Source: Rhizobium mesoamericanum STM3625
GTDB lineage: Bacteria > Pseudomonadota > Alphaproteobacteria > Rhizobiales > Rhizobiaceae
Assembly: GCF_000312665.1 (NCBI RefSeq)
Contig: NZ_HF536772.1
Span: 3,828,886-3,892,885 of the forward strand
Length of the DNA: 64,000 bases
Direction of reading: 5' to 3'
Shown here: piece after piece, positions 25,427 through 34,741 of the stretch
How the letters are laid out: each line of letters begins with the position of its first letter
How positions within the stretch are numbered: the stretch's first letter is position 1
Translations under genes and position numbers: made by a program
Notes under the pieces: generated by a model
The model's database searches: none
The model's input: the letters and a program-made list of their open reading frames with translations, nothing else
Told to the model about the DNA's origin: nothing

Positions 25427-26838
25427 AAATGCCGAAGGCCATCGGCCTCGTTCATTTCATTGGCATCGGCGGCATCGGCATGAGCGGCATTGCCGAGGTG
25501 CTCCATAATCTCGGACACCGGGTGCAGGGGTCGGATCAGGCCGACAGCGCAAACGTGCAACGCTTGCGCGACAAAGGCATCGAAGTCTTTGTCGGTCACA
25601 AGGCGGAGAACCTCGGTGACGCCGAAGTGGTGGTCGTCTCGACCGCGATCAAGAAAAGCAACCCCGAGCTCGTGGCTGCGCGCGAAAAGCTGCTGCCGGT
25701 CGTGCGCCGGGCGGAGATGCTTGCCGAATTGATGCGGTTCCGCAACGCGATTGCGATCGGCGGTACGCACGGCAAGACCACCACGACGTCCTTGGTGGCA
25801 ACGTTGCTCGAAGCGGGTGGCCTCGACCCCACCGTCATCAATGGCGGCATCATCAACGCTTACGGCACCAACGCCCGCATGGGCGAGGGCGAGTGGATGG
25901 TGGTGGAAGCCGACGAGTCCGACGGCACGTTCCTGAAGCTTCCCGCCGACGTTGCCGTTATCACCAACATCGACCCTGAACACCTCGACCACTACGGCAA
26001 CTTCGATGCCGTTCGCGCTGCATTTCGCCAGTTCGTCGAAAACGTGCCGTTCTACGGTTTCGGCGTTCTGTGCCTCGACCATCCGGAAGTCCAGGCGCTG
26101 GTTGGCCGCATCGAGGACCGCAAGATCATTACCTATGGCGAAAATCCTCAGGCTGACGTTCGTTTCATGAATGTCCGTGTCGAGGGGCCGCGTTCTATCT
26201 TCGACGTCGAGATCCGCCGTCGGCGGACCGGACAGGTCATCAAGCTCGACAATCTCGTGATGCCGATGCCCGGACGTCACAACATCTCCAATGCCACCGC
26301 CGCGATCGCGGTTGCCAATCGTCTCGGCATGTCGAGCGAGGACATCGCCAAGGGACTTGCCTCCTTCGGCGGCGTCAAGCGTCGCTTCACGCTGACCGGC
26401 GAGTGGAACGGCGTTCAGATATTCGACGACTACGGCCACCATCCGGTCGAGATCAAAGCAGTGCTGCGCGCTGCGCGCGAGGCCTGCAAGGGACGCGTGA
26501 TCGCGGTCCATCAGCCACACCGATATTCGCGGCTATCAAGCCTCTTTGAGGAGTTTGCGTCCTGCTTCAACGATGCGGACAGCATTTTCCTCGCGCCTGT
26601 CTATGCTGCGGGTGAGGAGCCAATTGAAGGCGCGAACTCGGATGCGCTCGTGTCTCGGATCAAGTCTGGCGGTCACCGCGATGCCCGCTTCCTGCCGTCC
26701 CCAGAGCTTTTGCCTGAAATGGTCGCAGAGATTGCAAAGCCGGGGGATTTTGTGGTTCTGTTGGGGGCTGGGAGTATCACATACTGGGCGGCAGCGCTGC
26801 CCAAGCAATTGGAAAGCCTTTCGGGAATATCTGCATGA
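25423..26838 (+). CDS. murC: MurC, UDP-MurNAc:L-alanine ligase
   Basis: First amino-acid ligase of the pathway. 471 residues. It shows HFIGIGGIGMSGIAEVL, the ATP loop AIGGTHGKTTTTSLVA, VVEADESDGTFL, TNIDPEHLDHYG and FDDYGHHPVEIKA, all diagnostic for MurC. It overlaps murG at the start and murB at the end by 4 bases each, which points to coupled translation through the three genes. Confidence 0.96.
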   Translation: MKMPKAIGLVHFIGIGGIGMSGIAEVLHNLGHRVQGSDQADSANVQRLRDKGIEVFVGHKAENLGDAEVVVVSTAIKKSNPELVAAREKLLPVVRRAEMLAELMRFRNAIAIGGTHGKTTTTSLVATLLEAGGLDPTVINGGIINAYGTNARMGEGEWMVVEADESDGTFLKLPADVAVITNIDPEHLDHYGNFDAVRAAFRQFVENVPFYGFGVLCLDHPEVQALVGRIEDRKIITYGENPQADVRFMNVRVEGPRSIFDVEIRRRRTGQVIKLDNLVMPMPGRHNISNATAAIAVANRLGMSSEDIAKGLASFGGVKRRFTLTGEWNGVQIFDDYGHHPVEIKAVLRAAREACKGRVIAVHQPHRYSRLSSLFEEFASCFNDADSIFLAPVYAAGEEPIEGANSDALVSRIKSGGHRDARFLPSPELLPEMVAEIAKPGDFVVLLGAGSITYWAAALPKQLESLSGISA

Positions 26839-27809
26839 AACAGGTGAATGGGGAAAAGCTTCTTGCGTCGCTTGGCGACGGCATAAAGGACATCCGTGGA
26901 AGGATCACTCCGGATGCGCCGATGGACCGTGTTACGTGGTTCCACGCCGGCGGTCTGGCCGAGCTGATGTTCCAGCCGCACGATGAGGATGACCTGATCG
27001 CTTTCCTCAAGCTTCTGCCGGAAGGGGTTCCGGTGACTGTCGTGGGTGTCGGATCCAACATTTTGGTGCGCGACGGCGGCATTCCCGGGGTTGTCTTGCG
27101 GCTTTCTGCGAAGGGCTTCGGTTCTGTCGAGCTTGCTGGGGACAATCGCATCCTTGCCGGTGCAATCTGCCCGGACAAGCATGTCGCAGCCATGGCAATG
27201 GATAACGGCATTGGCGGCTTCCACTTCTACTACGGCATCCCCGGCAGCATCGGCGGTGCCGCACGCATGAACGCCGGCGCCAATGGCGCGGAGACGCGCG
27301 AACGGGTTGTCGAGGTGAACGCGGTTGACCGTAAGGGAAACAAGCATGTCCTGTCGAACGCCGACATGGGCTATTCCTATCGTCATTCGTCGGTGGCAAA
27401 TGATCTGATCTTCACATCGGTGCTCTTCGAAGGGTACAACGAGGACCGCGCCAAGATCAGAGCCGAGATGGATGCCGTGCGCAGCCACCGCGAGACGGTC
27501 CAGCCGATCCGCGAAAAGACGGGGGGCTCGACCTTCAAAAACCCCGAAGGGCATTCCGCCTGGAAGCTGATTGATGAAGCAGGGTGCCGCGGGCTGGTAA
27601 TCGGCGGCGCGCAGATGTCCTCGCTCCACTGCAACTTCATGATCAACATGGGGCAAGCGACTGGCTACGATCTCGAATATCTTGGCGAACAGGTCCGTCG
27701 TGAGGTCTTCGAAAATTCCGGTATCAAGCTCGAGTGGGAAATCAAGCGTTTCGGCGTCTTCATGCCTGGACGGGAAGTCCGGCCCTTTCAGGGCGTCACC
27801 AGCGAATAG
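26835..27809 (+). CDS. murB: MurB, UDP-N-acetylenolpyruvylglucosamine reductase
   Basis: FAD/NADPH enzyme that reduces the enolpyruvyl ether to give UDP-MurNAc. 324 residues. Motifs: TWFHAGGLAELMFQP, VVGVGSNILVRDGGI (FAD), GIPGSIGGAARMNAGANG and GGSTFKNPEGHSAWKLID, where the Ser in GGSTFKNP is the proton donor. The YSYRHS element fits the type I/IIa form. It ends the first dcw transcription block; a strong terminator follows 62 bp later. Confidence 0.95.
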   Translation: MKQVNGEKLLASLGDGIKDIRGRITPDAPMDRVTWFHAGGLAELMFQPHDEDDLIAFLKLLPEGVPVTVVGVGSNILVRDGGIPGVVLRLSAKGFGSVELAGDNRILAGAICPDKHVAAMAMDNGIGGFHFYYGIPGSIGGAARMNAGANGAETRERVVEVNAVDRKGNKHVLSNADMGYSYRHSSVANDLIFTSVLFEGYNEDRAKIRAEMDAVRSHRETVQPIREKTGGSTFKNPEGHSAWKLIDEAGCRGLVIGGAQMSSLHCNFMINMGQATGYDLEYLGEQVRREVFENSGIKLEWEIKRFGVFMPGREVRPFQGVTSE

Positions 27810-27871
27810 CTGGGTGTCGGGAAAGTTCCTCGCCCGAACTACGGAAAATCGCTTTTTGTCTTAGAGACAAT

Positions 27872-27903
27872 AAAGGCCACAAAACCAGGGTTTTGTGGCC
27901 TTT
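27872..27903. terminator. Perfect bidirectional terminator between murB and the MHS transporter
   Basis: AAAGGCCACAAAACC (27872-27886) and GGTTTTGTGGCCTTT (27889-27903) are fully complementary, with a 2-base centre. T-rich tails occur in both directions (TTTAGTTTTC on the plus strand, TTTATTG on the minus). It should stop murB transcripts and those of the converging transporter. Confidence 0.9.
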
Positions 27904-27924
27904 AGTTTTCAATGCAAGTTAACG

Positions 27925-29229
27925 TCAGACTTCGTCTTGGCCCGAGGCCAGGATGCAGATCAGGGTAATGACAGCAGAGAGACCGAGATAGTAGCCGACA
28001 TACTGCATGCCGAAGTTTGCCTGCAGCCAGGTTGCGATGTAGGGCGCCAGCGATGCGCCGAAAATGCCGGCAAGGTTGAAGGTGATCGAGGCGCCTGTGT
28101 AGCGGACTGCAGTCGGGAAGGGCGCGGCAAGAGCCGTGCCGATCAGGCCGTAGGTCATGCCCATCAGCGCCATCGCAACGATCGCGAAGACCACGATGCT
28201 GCCTTCACCGCCGGTCATCAGCCCGGGCAGGAAGAACGAGAAGATACCGATCAGCACGGTGGTGATGATCAGCATCTTTCGGCGGCCGAAGCGCTCCGCA
28301 AGCTTACCGACGATCGGGATGAAGATGCCGAAGGCGATAGAACCGACGATCTGGATCTCAAGCGCATCGAGGAACGGGATCTTCAGGACCTTGACGTTGT
28401 AGGACAGCAGGTAAGCCGAGCCGATGTAGAACAGCACGAAGGTTGCCAGCGCCACGAAGGTGCCGAGGAACAGGCTGCGCTTGTGCTTGCGGAAGAGTAC
28501 GGCAACCGGGACAGCTACACGCTCCTGCTTGTCGATCGCCTTCTGGAAGGCCGGCGTCTCGGTGATCGAGAGGCGGACCCAGAGACCGATGACGATCAGC
28601 AAAATGGACGAGATGAACGGAACGCGCCAGCCCCAGCTCAGAAGCGCATCCTGCGACATGACCTGCAAAAGCAGCCAGAAGATACCCGAAGACAAAAACA
28701 GGCCAACCGGGGCGCCGAGCTGCGGGAACATGCCGTACCAGCTGCGCTTGCCTTCTGGCGCATTCTCGGTGGCGAGCAGCACGGCGCCGCCCCATTCGCC
28801 GCCAAGGCCAAAACCCTGACCAAAGCGGCAAAGTGCAAGCAGCAGCGGGGCAATGACGCCGATCGATTCGTAGGAGGGCAGAAGGCCGATCACGACCGTC
28901 GAAATGCCCATCGTGAGCAGGGCCGCGACGAGCGTCGTCTTGCGCCCGATCCTGTCGCCGAAATGGCCGAAGACCACGGCGCCGAGCGGACGCGCAAAGA
29001 AGGCGATCGAGAAGGTTGCAAAAGATGCAAGCAGCGCGGTCGTCGGGTCGCTGTTCGGGAAGAACAGCGTCGGGAAGACCAGTACGGCGGCGGTTGCATA
29101 GACGTAGAAATCGAAGAATTCGATCGTGGTGCCGACAAGGCTCGCGATCAGAACGCGCGCCGGCGAGTTGACTTGCGCACTGTTCGATGAAGCGAGCGTC
29201 GGCGATACTCTGGTTATCGCGTCTGACAT
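27925..29229 (-). CDS. MHS-family (MFS) metabolite:proton symporter
   Basis: 434 residues and about twelve membrane segments. The MHS subfamily (ProP, ShiA, KgtP type) is indicated by ASLVGTTIEFFDFYVYATAA near the start, FGHFGDRIGRKTTL in loop 2-3, RFGQGFGLGGEWGGAVLL, and the loop 8-9 repeat KLAERFGRRKML. Substrates of this group include shikimate, proline/betaine, oxoglutarate and citrate; which one applies cannot be told. ATG 29229 was chosen for GGA 7 bases upstream; ATG 29235 and further upstream starts are possible. It lies on the opposite strand inside the dcw cluster and splits murB from ddl. I recall the same arrangement in other rhizobia, but cannot verify it here. Confidence 0.88.
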   Translation of the reverse strand: MSDAITRVSPTLASSNSAQVNSPARVLIASLVGTTIEFFDFYVYATAAVLVFPTLFFPNSDPTTALLASFATFSIAFFARPLGAVVFGHFGDRIGRKTTLVAALLTMGISTVVIGLLPSYESIGVIAPLLLALCRFGQGFGLGGEWGGAVLLATENAPEGKRSWYGMFPQLGAPVGLFLSSGIFWLLLQVMSQDALLSWGWRVPFISSILLIVIGLWVRLSITETPAFQKAIDKQERVAVPVAVLFRKHKRSLFLGTFVALATFVLFYIGSAYLLSYNVKVLKIPFLDALEIQIVGSIAFGIFIPIVGKLAERFGRRKMLIITTVLIGIFSFFLPGLMTGGEGSIVVFAIVAMALMGMTYGLIGTALAAPFPTAVRYTGASITFNLAGIFGASLAPYIATWLQANFGMQYVGYYLGLSAVITLICILASGQDEV

Positions 29230-29759
29230 TTTCATTCCAATTGGGATTACAACTGTGCCCCGAGGGCAGGCGGCTCTTAACGCAATTTTAATTCGGCGCA
29301 AATGGCCGCCCGGTAATAAACGAAAAAAAGATTAGTAGGCTTTGCATTTTTTTGCCGCTCAACCAGTCTTTGCGCGCGGATCGCGCGATCGGCATCGGTA
29401 TCAGGGCCTCAGCGAGCGCCCTTGGAGCGTCGGCGACGGGCTGCGAAAGCATTTCAAGTTGTGCTGAGTGGGGCGGCCGATTGGGGAGCGCTTCTTGCGT
29501 TATCGTCTGGAAATTTTCGAGCGAAGAAGCCTCGAACTGGCGCAACTTTCGTTGGGGAACCCGCACGGGCATGCGGCTGCCGTTACGGCAATTTGGGTTT
29601 GGTCGGGGCGGTCGGCCAAGGCAAAATTAACGAAAGTAAACACTTCATTAACCATAATCAGGCTCTAATACACCTCAATGACAGAACGAGATTCGGCCTG
29701 GAAACAAGCTTGGTGCAAGCGTCGAAACTCAATGTGCAGGTTATTTTTTGGGGGTGTTG
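29230..29759. other. Intergenic region between the transporter and ddl
   Basis: 530 bp divergent promoter region. It contains A- and T-rich runs near 29322-29357 and a CtrA-like TTAACCAT at 29648-29655. Open frames on the plus strand between 29352 and 29760 lack ribosome-binding sites and family features. The ddl-ftsQ-ftsA-ftsZ block must be started from here because a terminator separates it from murB. Confidence 0.55.
29648..29655 (+). promoter_or_regulatory. CtrA-like box upstream of ddl-ftsQAZ
   Basis: TTAACCAT is the core CtrA motif reported for rhizobial promoters. A partial TTAA-N7 element (TTAACGAAAGTAAAC) lies about 20 bp before it. It is 105 bp before the ddl ATG. Regulation of the ftsQA promoter by CtrA is established in Caulobacter; its extension to this site is inference. 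Confidence 0.45.
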
Positions 29760-30686
29760 ATGAGTCGCAAGCATGTCGCTGTCCTGATGGGCGGATTTTC
29801 CTCGGAGAGGCCGGTCAGCCTTTCTTCCGGGACGGCGTGCGCGGATGCTCTTGAGGCGGAGGGCTTCCAGGTGACGCGGATCGACGTCGATCGTGACGTG
29901 TCAGCAAAGCTTGCTGCATTGCGAACCGATGTCGTCTTCAATGCGCTGCATGGCCCTTTTGGCGAGGATGGCACGATCCAGGGCGTCCTTGAGTACCTTG
30001 AGATTCCTTACACTCATTCCGGCGTTCTGGCTTCGGCCCTTGCCATGGATAAAGAGAAGGCCAAGGGTGTCGCCGCCGCTGCCGGCATTCCCGTTGCTCA
30101 GTCCGAAGTCATCAATCGATTCGCCTTCCCGGCTGAGCATCCGATGAAGCCGCCCTATGTTGTGAAGCCCGTGCGAGAGGGCTCCAGCTTCGGTGTGGTG
30201 ATCGTTCAGGAGGATCAATCCCATCCTCCGCAGATCATCAGCTCTCCGGAGTGGCGTTATGGCGAACAGGTTCTTGTCGAGCGTTATATCTATGGCCGAG
30301 AGCTGACTTGCGGCGTAATGGGCGATCAGGTGCTCGGCGTGACCGAGGTCGTGCCGATGGGGCATGGCTTTTACGACTACGATGCCAAGTACGTCGCCGG
30401 TGGATCGAAACACGTCATTCCTGCGGAAATTTCACCGAATATTTACCAAAAAATACAATCATTGGCGTTAAGGGCGCATCAAGCAATTGGTTGCCGTGGC
30501 GTCAGTCGCTCCGACTTTCGTTATGACGATCGCTTCTCCGAAGATGGCGAAATCATCTGGCTGGAAATCAATACTCAGCCGGGCATGACGCCAACCTCCC
30601 TGGTGCCCGAAATGGCCGGACATGCCGGCTACTCGTTTGGGGAATTTCTCCGTTGGATGGTGGAGGACGCTTCTTGTTCTCGGTGA
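29760..30686 (+). CDS. ddl: Ddl, D-alanine--D-alanine ligase
   Basis: ATP-grasp ligase making D-Ala-D-Ala for MurF. 308 residues. It shows VAVLMGGFSSERPVSLSSG, NALHGPFGEDGTIQG, PYVVKPVREGSSFGV (ATP grasp), EINTQPGMTPTSLVPE (metal and D-Ala site). ATG 29760 has GGGGGTG upstream. Its end overlaps the possible ftsQ starts, so ftsQ translation is coupled. Confidence 0.95.
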   Translation: MSRKHVAVLMGGFSSERPVSLSSGTACADALEAEGFQVTRIDVDRDVSAKLAALRTDVVFNALHGPFGEDGTIQGVLEYLEIPYTHSGVLASALAMDKEKAKGVAAAAGIPVAQSEVINRFAFPAEHPMKPPYVVKPVREGSSFGVVIVQEDQSHPPQIISSPEWRYGEQVLVERYIYGRELTCGVMGDQVLGVTEVVPMGHGFYDYDAKYVAGGSKHVIPAEISPNIYQKIQSLALRAHQAIGCRGVSRSDFRYDDRFSEDGEIIWLEINTQPGMTPTSLVPEMAGHAGYSFGEFLRWMVEDASCSR

Positions 30687-31606
30687 CGGTCAAAAGAATA
30701 GGGCGGCCAACTCATCAGTCTGAGCCTTCGTATCCCGAGGGTGATGGTCGACTGGTTCTGCCGCGCCCGTTGCGCCGCGTGGTCCGCTTTCTTGTCAGTC
30801 TCGGAAGCGGCCGCATCCATATTCCGGCGCATACCGGAACCGTCTCTGCTTTGGCTTTCTTCGCGGCGACGGGTCTTTACGGCATGTCGCTCGGCGGTCA
30901 CACAGAGGCGGTTGCGCAGGCGACGACGACGGCTGCTGGATTTGCAATCGATGATGTGAAGGTGTCCGGCAATTCCGAGACCTCCGAAATCGAGATCCTG
31001 CAGTTGTTGGGGCTCGACGGTACGACCTCGCTTGTCGCTCTGGACGTCGATGCGGCGCGCCAGAAGATCGCCAAGCTTCCCTGGGTTGAGAACGTCGAAG
31101 TTCGAAAGATCTATCCGAAGACGATCGAGGTGAAGCTCAAGGAGCGTCAGGCCTACGCCATCTGGCAGCACGGTCAGGAGCTTTCGCTCGTAGAGAAGGG
31201 GGGCTCGGTCATTGCTCCGCTGCGCGACAACAAGTTTTCGCAGTTACCCCTGGTCGTCGGTCGCGGTGCCGAGGTTGCCGCGACCTCGCTTGAGGCCGAG
31301 TTTGCAAATTGGCCGGAGATCAAGGCGCGGGTAAAGGCCTACGTCTGGGTTTCGGGTCGTCGCTGGGATCTGCATATGGACAACGGCATTGCGGTCAAAC
31401 TGCCGGAAGACGATGTCGATCTGGCGTTGGCGCGGCTGTCGAAGCTCATGAAGGAGCAGGATCTTCTGGAGCGCGATATCGCTGCGGTCGATCTCAGACT
31501 TACCGACCGCACGGCAATTCAGTTGACGCCGGACGCGATGGCGCGCCGGCAACTTGTACTTGATCAGCGCACCAAGGATTTGAAGAAGGCGGGGCAAAAT
31601 ATATGA
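30674..31606 (+). CDS. ftsQ: FtsQ, divisome assembly protein
   Basis: Bitopic membrane protein that links early and late divisome proteins. About 310 residues: a basic cytoplasmic tail (1-55), one membrane segment (about 60-80), a POTRA domain starting FAIDDVKVSGN (about 92-165) and the FtsQ domain. The start is unusual: TTG 30674 has GGAGG at 7-base spacing, and GTG 30683 overlaps the ddl stop as GTGA; no ATG is suitably placed. The stop overlaps ftsA (ATGA). Confidence 0.92.
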   Translation: MFSVTVKRIGRPTHQSEPSYPEGDGRLVLPRPLRRVVRFLVSLGSGRIHIPAHTGTVSALAFFAATGLYGMSLGGHTEAVAQATTTAAGFAIDDVKVSGNSETSEIEILQLLGLDGTTSLVALDVDAARQKIAKLPWVENVEVRKIYPKTIEVKLKERQAYAIWQHGQELSLVEKGGSVIAPLRDNKFSQLPLVVGRGAEVAATSLEAEFANWPEIKARVKAYVWVSGRRWDLHMDNGIAVKLPEDDVDLALARLSKLMKEQDLLERDIAAVDLRLTDRTAIQLTPDAMARRQLVLDQRTKDLKKAGQNI

Positions 31607-32934
31607 GCTTGTTCGGTTCGTCCCATTTCGGATTGCCGCGCCTGAAGCCGCTTTCGTCGAAGCGGTCGCATGTCGTTTCGGTGCTGGACATCGGCTCGAC
31701 GAAGGTCGTCTGCATGATCGGCCGCCTGACGCCTCGCGAGGAAAGTCAGGTTCTGCCGGGCCGCACCCATAATATTGAAATCATCGGCATCGGCCACCAG
31801 CGCTCGCGTGGCATCAAGACCGGTGCGATTTCCGATCTCGATGCCCTGGAGAGCGTGATTCGTCTTGCCGTTGACGCCGCCGAGCGCATGGCCGGCCTGA
31901 CCGTCGAAAGCCTGATCGTCAACGTTACGGCTGGTCGCTTGACGAGCGACATCTACACCGCAACCATCGATCTTGGTGGCCAGGAAGTCGAACTGAACGA
32001 CCTCAAGAAGGTCCTGTCGGCCGCCTGCCAGCAGTCGCTGCGACAGGATCGCGCGGTGCTGCATTCGCTGGCGACCGGCTTCTCGCTTGACGGCGAGCGC
32101 GGTATTCGCGATCCGCTGTCGATGTATGGTGATGTCCTCGGCGTCGATATGCACGTCGTCACCGCCGAGCGCACCGCGCTGAAGAACCTCGAGCTTAGCG
32201 TCAATCGCGCGCATCTCTCGGTCGAGGGCATTGTTGCGACGCCTTACGCTTCAGGCTTGGCCGCTCTCGTCGACGACGAAGTCGAGCTCGGCTGCGCGGC
32301 GATCGACATGGGCGGAGGCACGACGACAATTTCCGTCTTCGCAGAGGGTAAGCTGGTGCACACCGATGCCGTCAGCCTCGGTGGTCATCACGTCACCACG
32401 GATCTCGCCCGCGGCCTTTCAACCCGTATCGAAGATGCCGAACGCCTGAAGGTCGTTCATGCGTCCGCCATGCCGAATTCCTCGGACGAGCGCGAACTGA
32501 TTTCGATCCCGCCGATTGGCGAAGACGAACGCGACCTGCCGACGCAGGTGCCGCGCGCTTTGGTATCGCGCATTGTCAGCGCCCGTATCGAGGAAACGAT
32601 GGAATTGATCCGTGACCGCATCCAGCGCTCGGGCTTTAGCCCGATCGTCGGCAAGCGTGTCGTGCTGACGGGTGGTGCAAGCCAGCTCACCGGCCTTGCC
32701 GAAGTTGCGCGCCGCATTCTTGCCCGCAACGTTAGAATCGGCCGTCCGATGGGCGTCTCGGGCCTTCCGACGGCAGCGAAGGGCCCAGCCTTTTCGACCG
32801 CCGTCGGTCTGATGATCTATCCCCAGGTCGCGGACCAGGAAACACATGCGTCACAGAGCGGTCTGCTCATGTCGCTTGGAGGAAATAGCAGTCGCTTTGC
32901 CCGCATGGGGCAGTGGCTGAAGGAAAGCTTCTGA
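31603..32934 (+). CDS. ftsA: FtsA, actin-like membrane tether for FtsZ
   Basis: 443 residues. Actin-fold phosphate loops: VVSVLDIGSTKVVCMIG near 25 and AAIDMGGGTTTISVF in the middle, with VVLTGGASQLTGLAEVARRIL as the adenosine motif. The C-terminal amphipathic helix FARMGQWLKESF (last 12 residues) should bind the inner membrane. It polymerises under the Z-ring and recruits later division proteins. The overlap with ftsQ is 4 bases; ftsZ follows after 57 bp. Confidence 0.95.
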   Translation: MSLFGSSHFGLPRLKPLSSKRSHVVSVLDIGSTKVVCMIGRLTPREESQVLPGRTHNIEIIGIGHQRSRGIKTGAISDLDALESVIRLAVDAAERMAGLTVESLIVNVTAGRLTSDIYTATIDLGGQEVELNDLKKVLSAACQQSLRQDRAVLHSLATGFSLDGERGIRDPLSMYGDVLGVDMHVVTAERTALKNLELSVNRAHLSVEGIVATPYASGLAALVDDEVELGCAAIDMGGGTTTISVFAEGKLVHTDAVSLGGHHVTTDLARGLSTRIEDAERLKVVHASAMPNSSDERELISIPPIGEDERDLPTQVPRALVSRIVSARIEETMELIRDRIQRSGFSPIVGKRVVLTGGASQLTGLAEVARRILARNVRIGRPMGVSGLPTAAKGPAFSTAVGLMIYPQVADQETHASQSGLLMSLGGNSSRFARMGQWLKESF

Positions 32935-32991
32935 TCATTGAGTGAATTGGCCGGCGTGGCGATGCGGCCATAAAGAGAAGGAACGGTAAAC

Positions 32992-34716
32992 ATGACTATC
33001 AAGCTGCAAAAGCCGGATATCACTGAGCTTAAGCCGCGTATCACCGTGTTTGGTGTTGGCGGTGGCGGTGGCAACGCTGTCAACAACATGATCTCCGCCG
33101 GCCTCCAGGGCGTCGACTTCGTCGTTGCCAACACGGACGCCCAGGCGCTGACGATGACCAAGGCGGAGCGCATCATCCAGCTCGGCGCCAACGTTACCGA
33201 AGGTCTCGGTGCTGGTTCGCAGCCGGAAGTCGGGCGCGCAGCTGCTGAAGAGTGCATCGACGAGATCGTCGATCACCTGAACGGAACCCACATGTGCTTC
33301 GTCACCGCAGGCATGGGCGGCGGCACCGGCACGGGCGCTGCTCCCGTCGTTGCGCAGGCGGCCCGTAACAAGGGCATCCTGACGGTGGGCGTCGTTACCA
33401 AACCGTTCCACTTCGAAGGCGGTCGCCGCATGCGGCTTGCCGAGCAGGGCATCCAGGAACTGCAAAAGTCGGTCGATACGCTGATCGTCATTCCGAACCA
33501 GAACCTTTTCCGCATCGCCAACGACAAGACGACCTTTGCCGATGCATTCGCAATGGCTGACCAGGTGCTCTACTCCGGCGTTGCCTGCATTACCGATCTG
33601 ATGGTGAAGGAAGGTCTCATCAACCTCGACTTCGCCGACGTCCGTTCCGTCATGCGCGAAATGGGCCGTGCAATGATGGGGACCGGCGAAGCATCGGGCC
33701 AGGGCCGCGCAATGCAGGCTGCCGAAGCTGCAATCGCCAACCCGCTGCTCGACGAAACCTCGATGAAGGGTGCGCAGGGCCTGCTGATCTCCATCACCGG
33801 CGGTCGTGACCTGACGCTCTTCGAAGTCGATGAAGCTGCTACCCGCATCCGCGAAGAAGTCGATCCGGATGCGAACATCATCCTCGGCGCAACCTTCGAC
33901 GAATCGCTCGAAGGCATCATCCGCGTCTCCGTCGTTGCAACCGGCATCGATCGGGCGATCAACGAAGCTGCTGGCAAGACGTTCCAGCCGGCCGCAAAGC
34001 CCGTTATCCGTCCTTCCGCGGCCGTTGCTCCGGCGCCGGCCGCAGCCCAGCCTGCACCCGTCATGCAGCAGGCACCGAAGCCCGTCGACCCGGTAGCCCA
34101 GGCAATCCGCGCGGCCGAAGTCGAAATGGAACGCGAGCTGGAGATCCATGCTCCGCGTGCCGCAGCCCCCGTGCAGCAGCCGGCGATGCAGGAGACTTTC
34201 CGTCCGCAAAGCAAGATTTTTGCTGCGCCGGAAGCCGCTCCAATCATTCGCCCGGCACCGGTTCAGCAGGCTCCGATGCACGCTCCAGTCATGAGCCAGC
34301 CGGTCCAGCAGCCGGTTATTCCTCAGCCGGCGCCTGTTATGCAGCAGCCGATGGCCGCCCAGCAGGCCGTCCGTATGCCGAAGGTTGAGGATTTCCCGCC
34401 GGTCGTGCAGGCAGAGATTGACCATCGCTCGCAGCCGGCCGCTCCGTCTCACGCTCACGAGGAGCGTGGTCCGATGGGTCTCCTGAAGCGGATCACCAAC
34501 TCGCTTGGCCGCCGAGAAGAGGAGGTTGCCCCGGAGATGACGTCCGCTCCGGCAGCCGCCTCGCAGCAGCGCCGGCCGCTTTCTCCTGAGGCAAGCCTTT
34601 ATGCGCCACGCCGCGGAAACCTCGATGATCAGGGCCGTAGTGTTCCGCAAGCCCGCATGATGCAGGAAGACGATCAGCTCGAAATTCCGGCATTCCTGCG
34701 TCGTCAGTCGAACTGA
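32992..34716 (+). CDS. ftsZ: FtsZ, tubulin-like division GTPase with extended linker
   Basis: 574 residues. The GTPase core (about 1-316) carries GVGGGGGNAVN, the tubulin signature GMGGGTGTG (107-115) and NLDFADVRSVM. A long Pro/Ala/Gln-rich linker (about 320-460) is much longer than in E. coli. A second conserved patch GPMGLLKRITNSLGRR and the terminal peptide LEIPAFLRRQSN, which binds FtsA and other partners, follow. This size is typical of the main FtsZ of rhizobia (about 590 in S. meliloti). The antisense frame across the linker is a codon-bias shadow. Confidence 0.97.
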   Translation: MTIKLQKPDITELKPRITVFGVGGGGGNAVNNMISAGLQGVDFVVANTDAQALTMTKAERIIQLGANVTEGLGAGSQPEVGRAAAEECIDEIVDHLNGTHMCFVTAGMGGGTGTGAAPVVAQAARNKGILTVGVVTKPFHFEGGRRMRLAEQGIQELQKSVDTLIVIPNQNLFRIANDKTTFADAFAMADQVLYSGVACITDLMVKEGLINLDFADVRSVMREMGRAMMGTGEASGQGRAMQAAEAAIANPLLDETSMKGAQGLLISITGGRDLTLFEVDEAATRIREEVDPDANIILGATFDESLEGIIRVSVVATGIDRAINEAAGKTFQPAAKPVIRPSAAVAPAPAAAQPAPVMQQAPKPVDPVAQAIRAAEVEMERELEIHAPRAAAPVQQPAMQETFRPQSKIFAAPEAAPIIRPAPVQQAPMHAPVMSQPVQQPVIPQPAPVMQQPMAAQQAVRMPKVEDFPPVVQAEIDHRSQPAAPSHAHEERGPMGLLKRITNSLGRREEEVAPEMTSAPAAASQQRRPLSPEASLYAPRRGNLDDQGRSVPQARMMQEDDQLEIPAFLRRQSN

Positions 34717-34741
34717 GGCAAGGGACAGAATCGCCACGAGG

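Noticed and set aside
27895..29190. 431-codon plus-strand frame over the MHS transporter
   Set aside because: Antisense shadow with charged low-complexity translation; the transporter shows clear membrane and family motifs.
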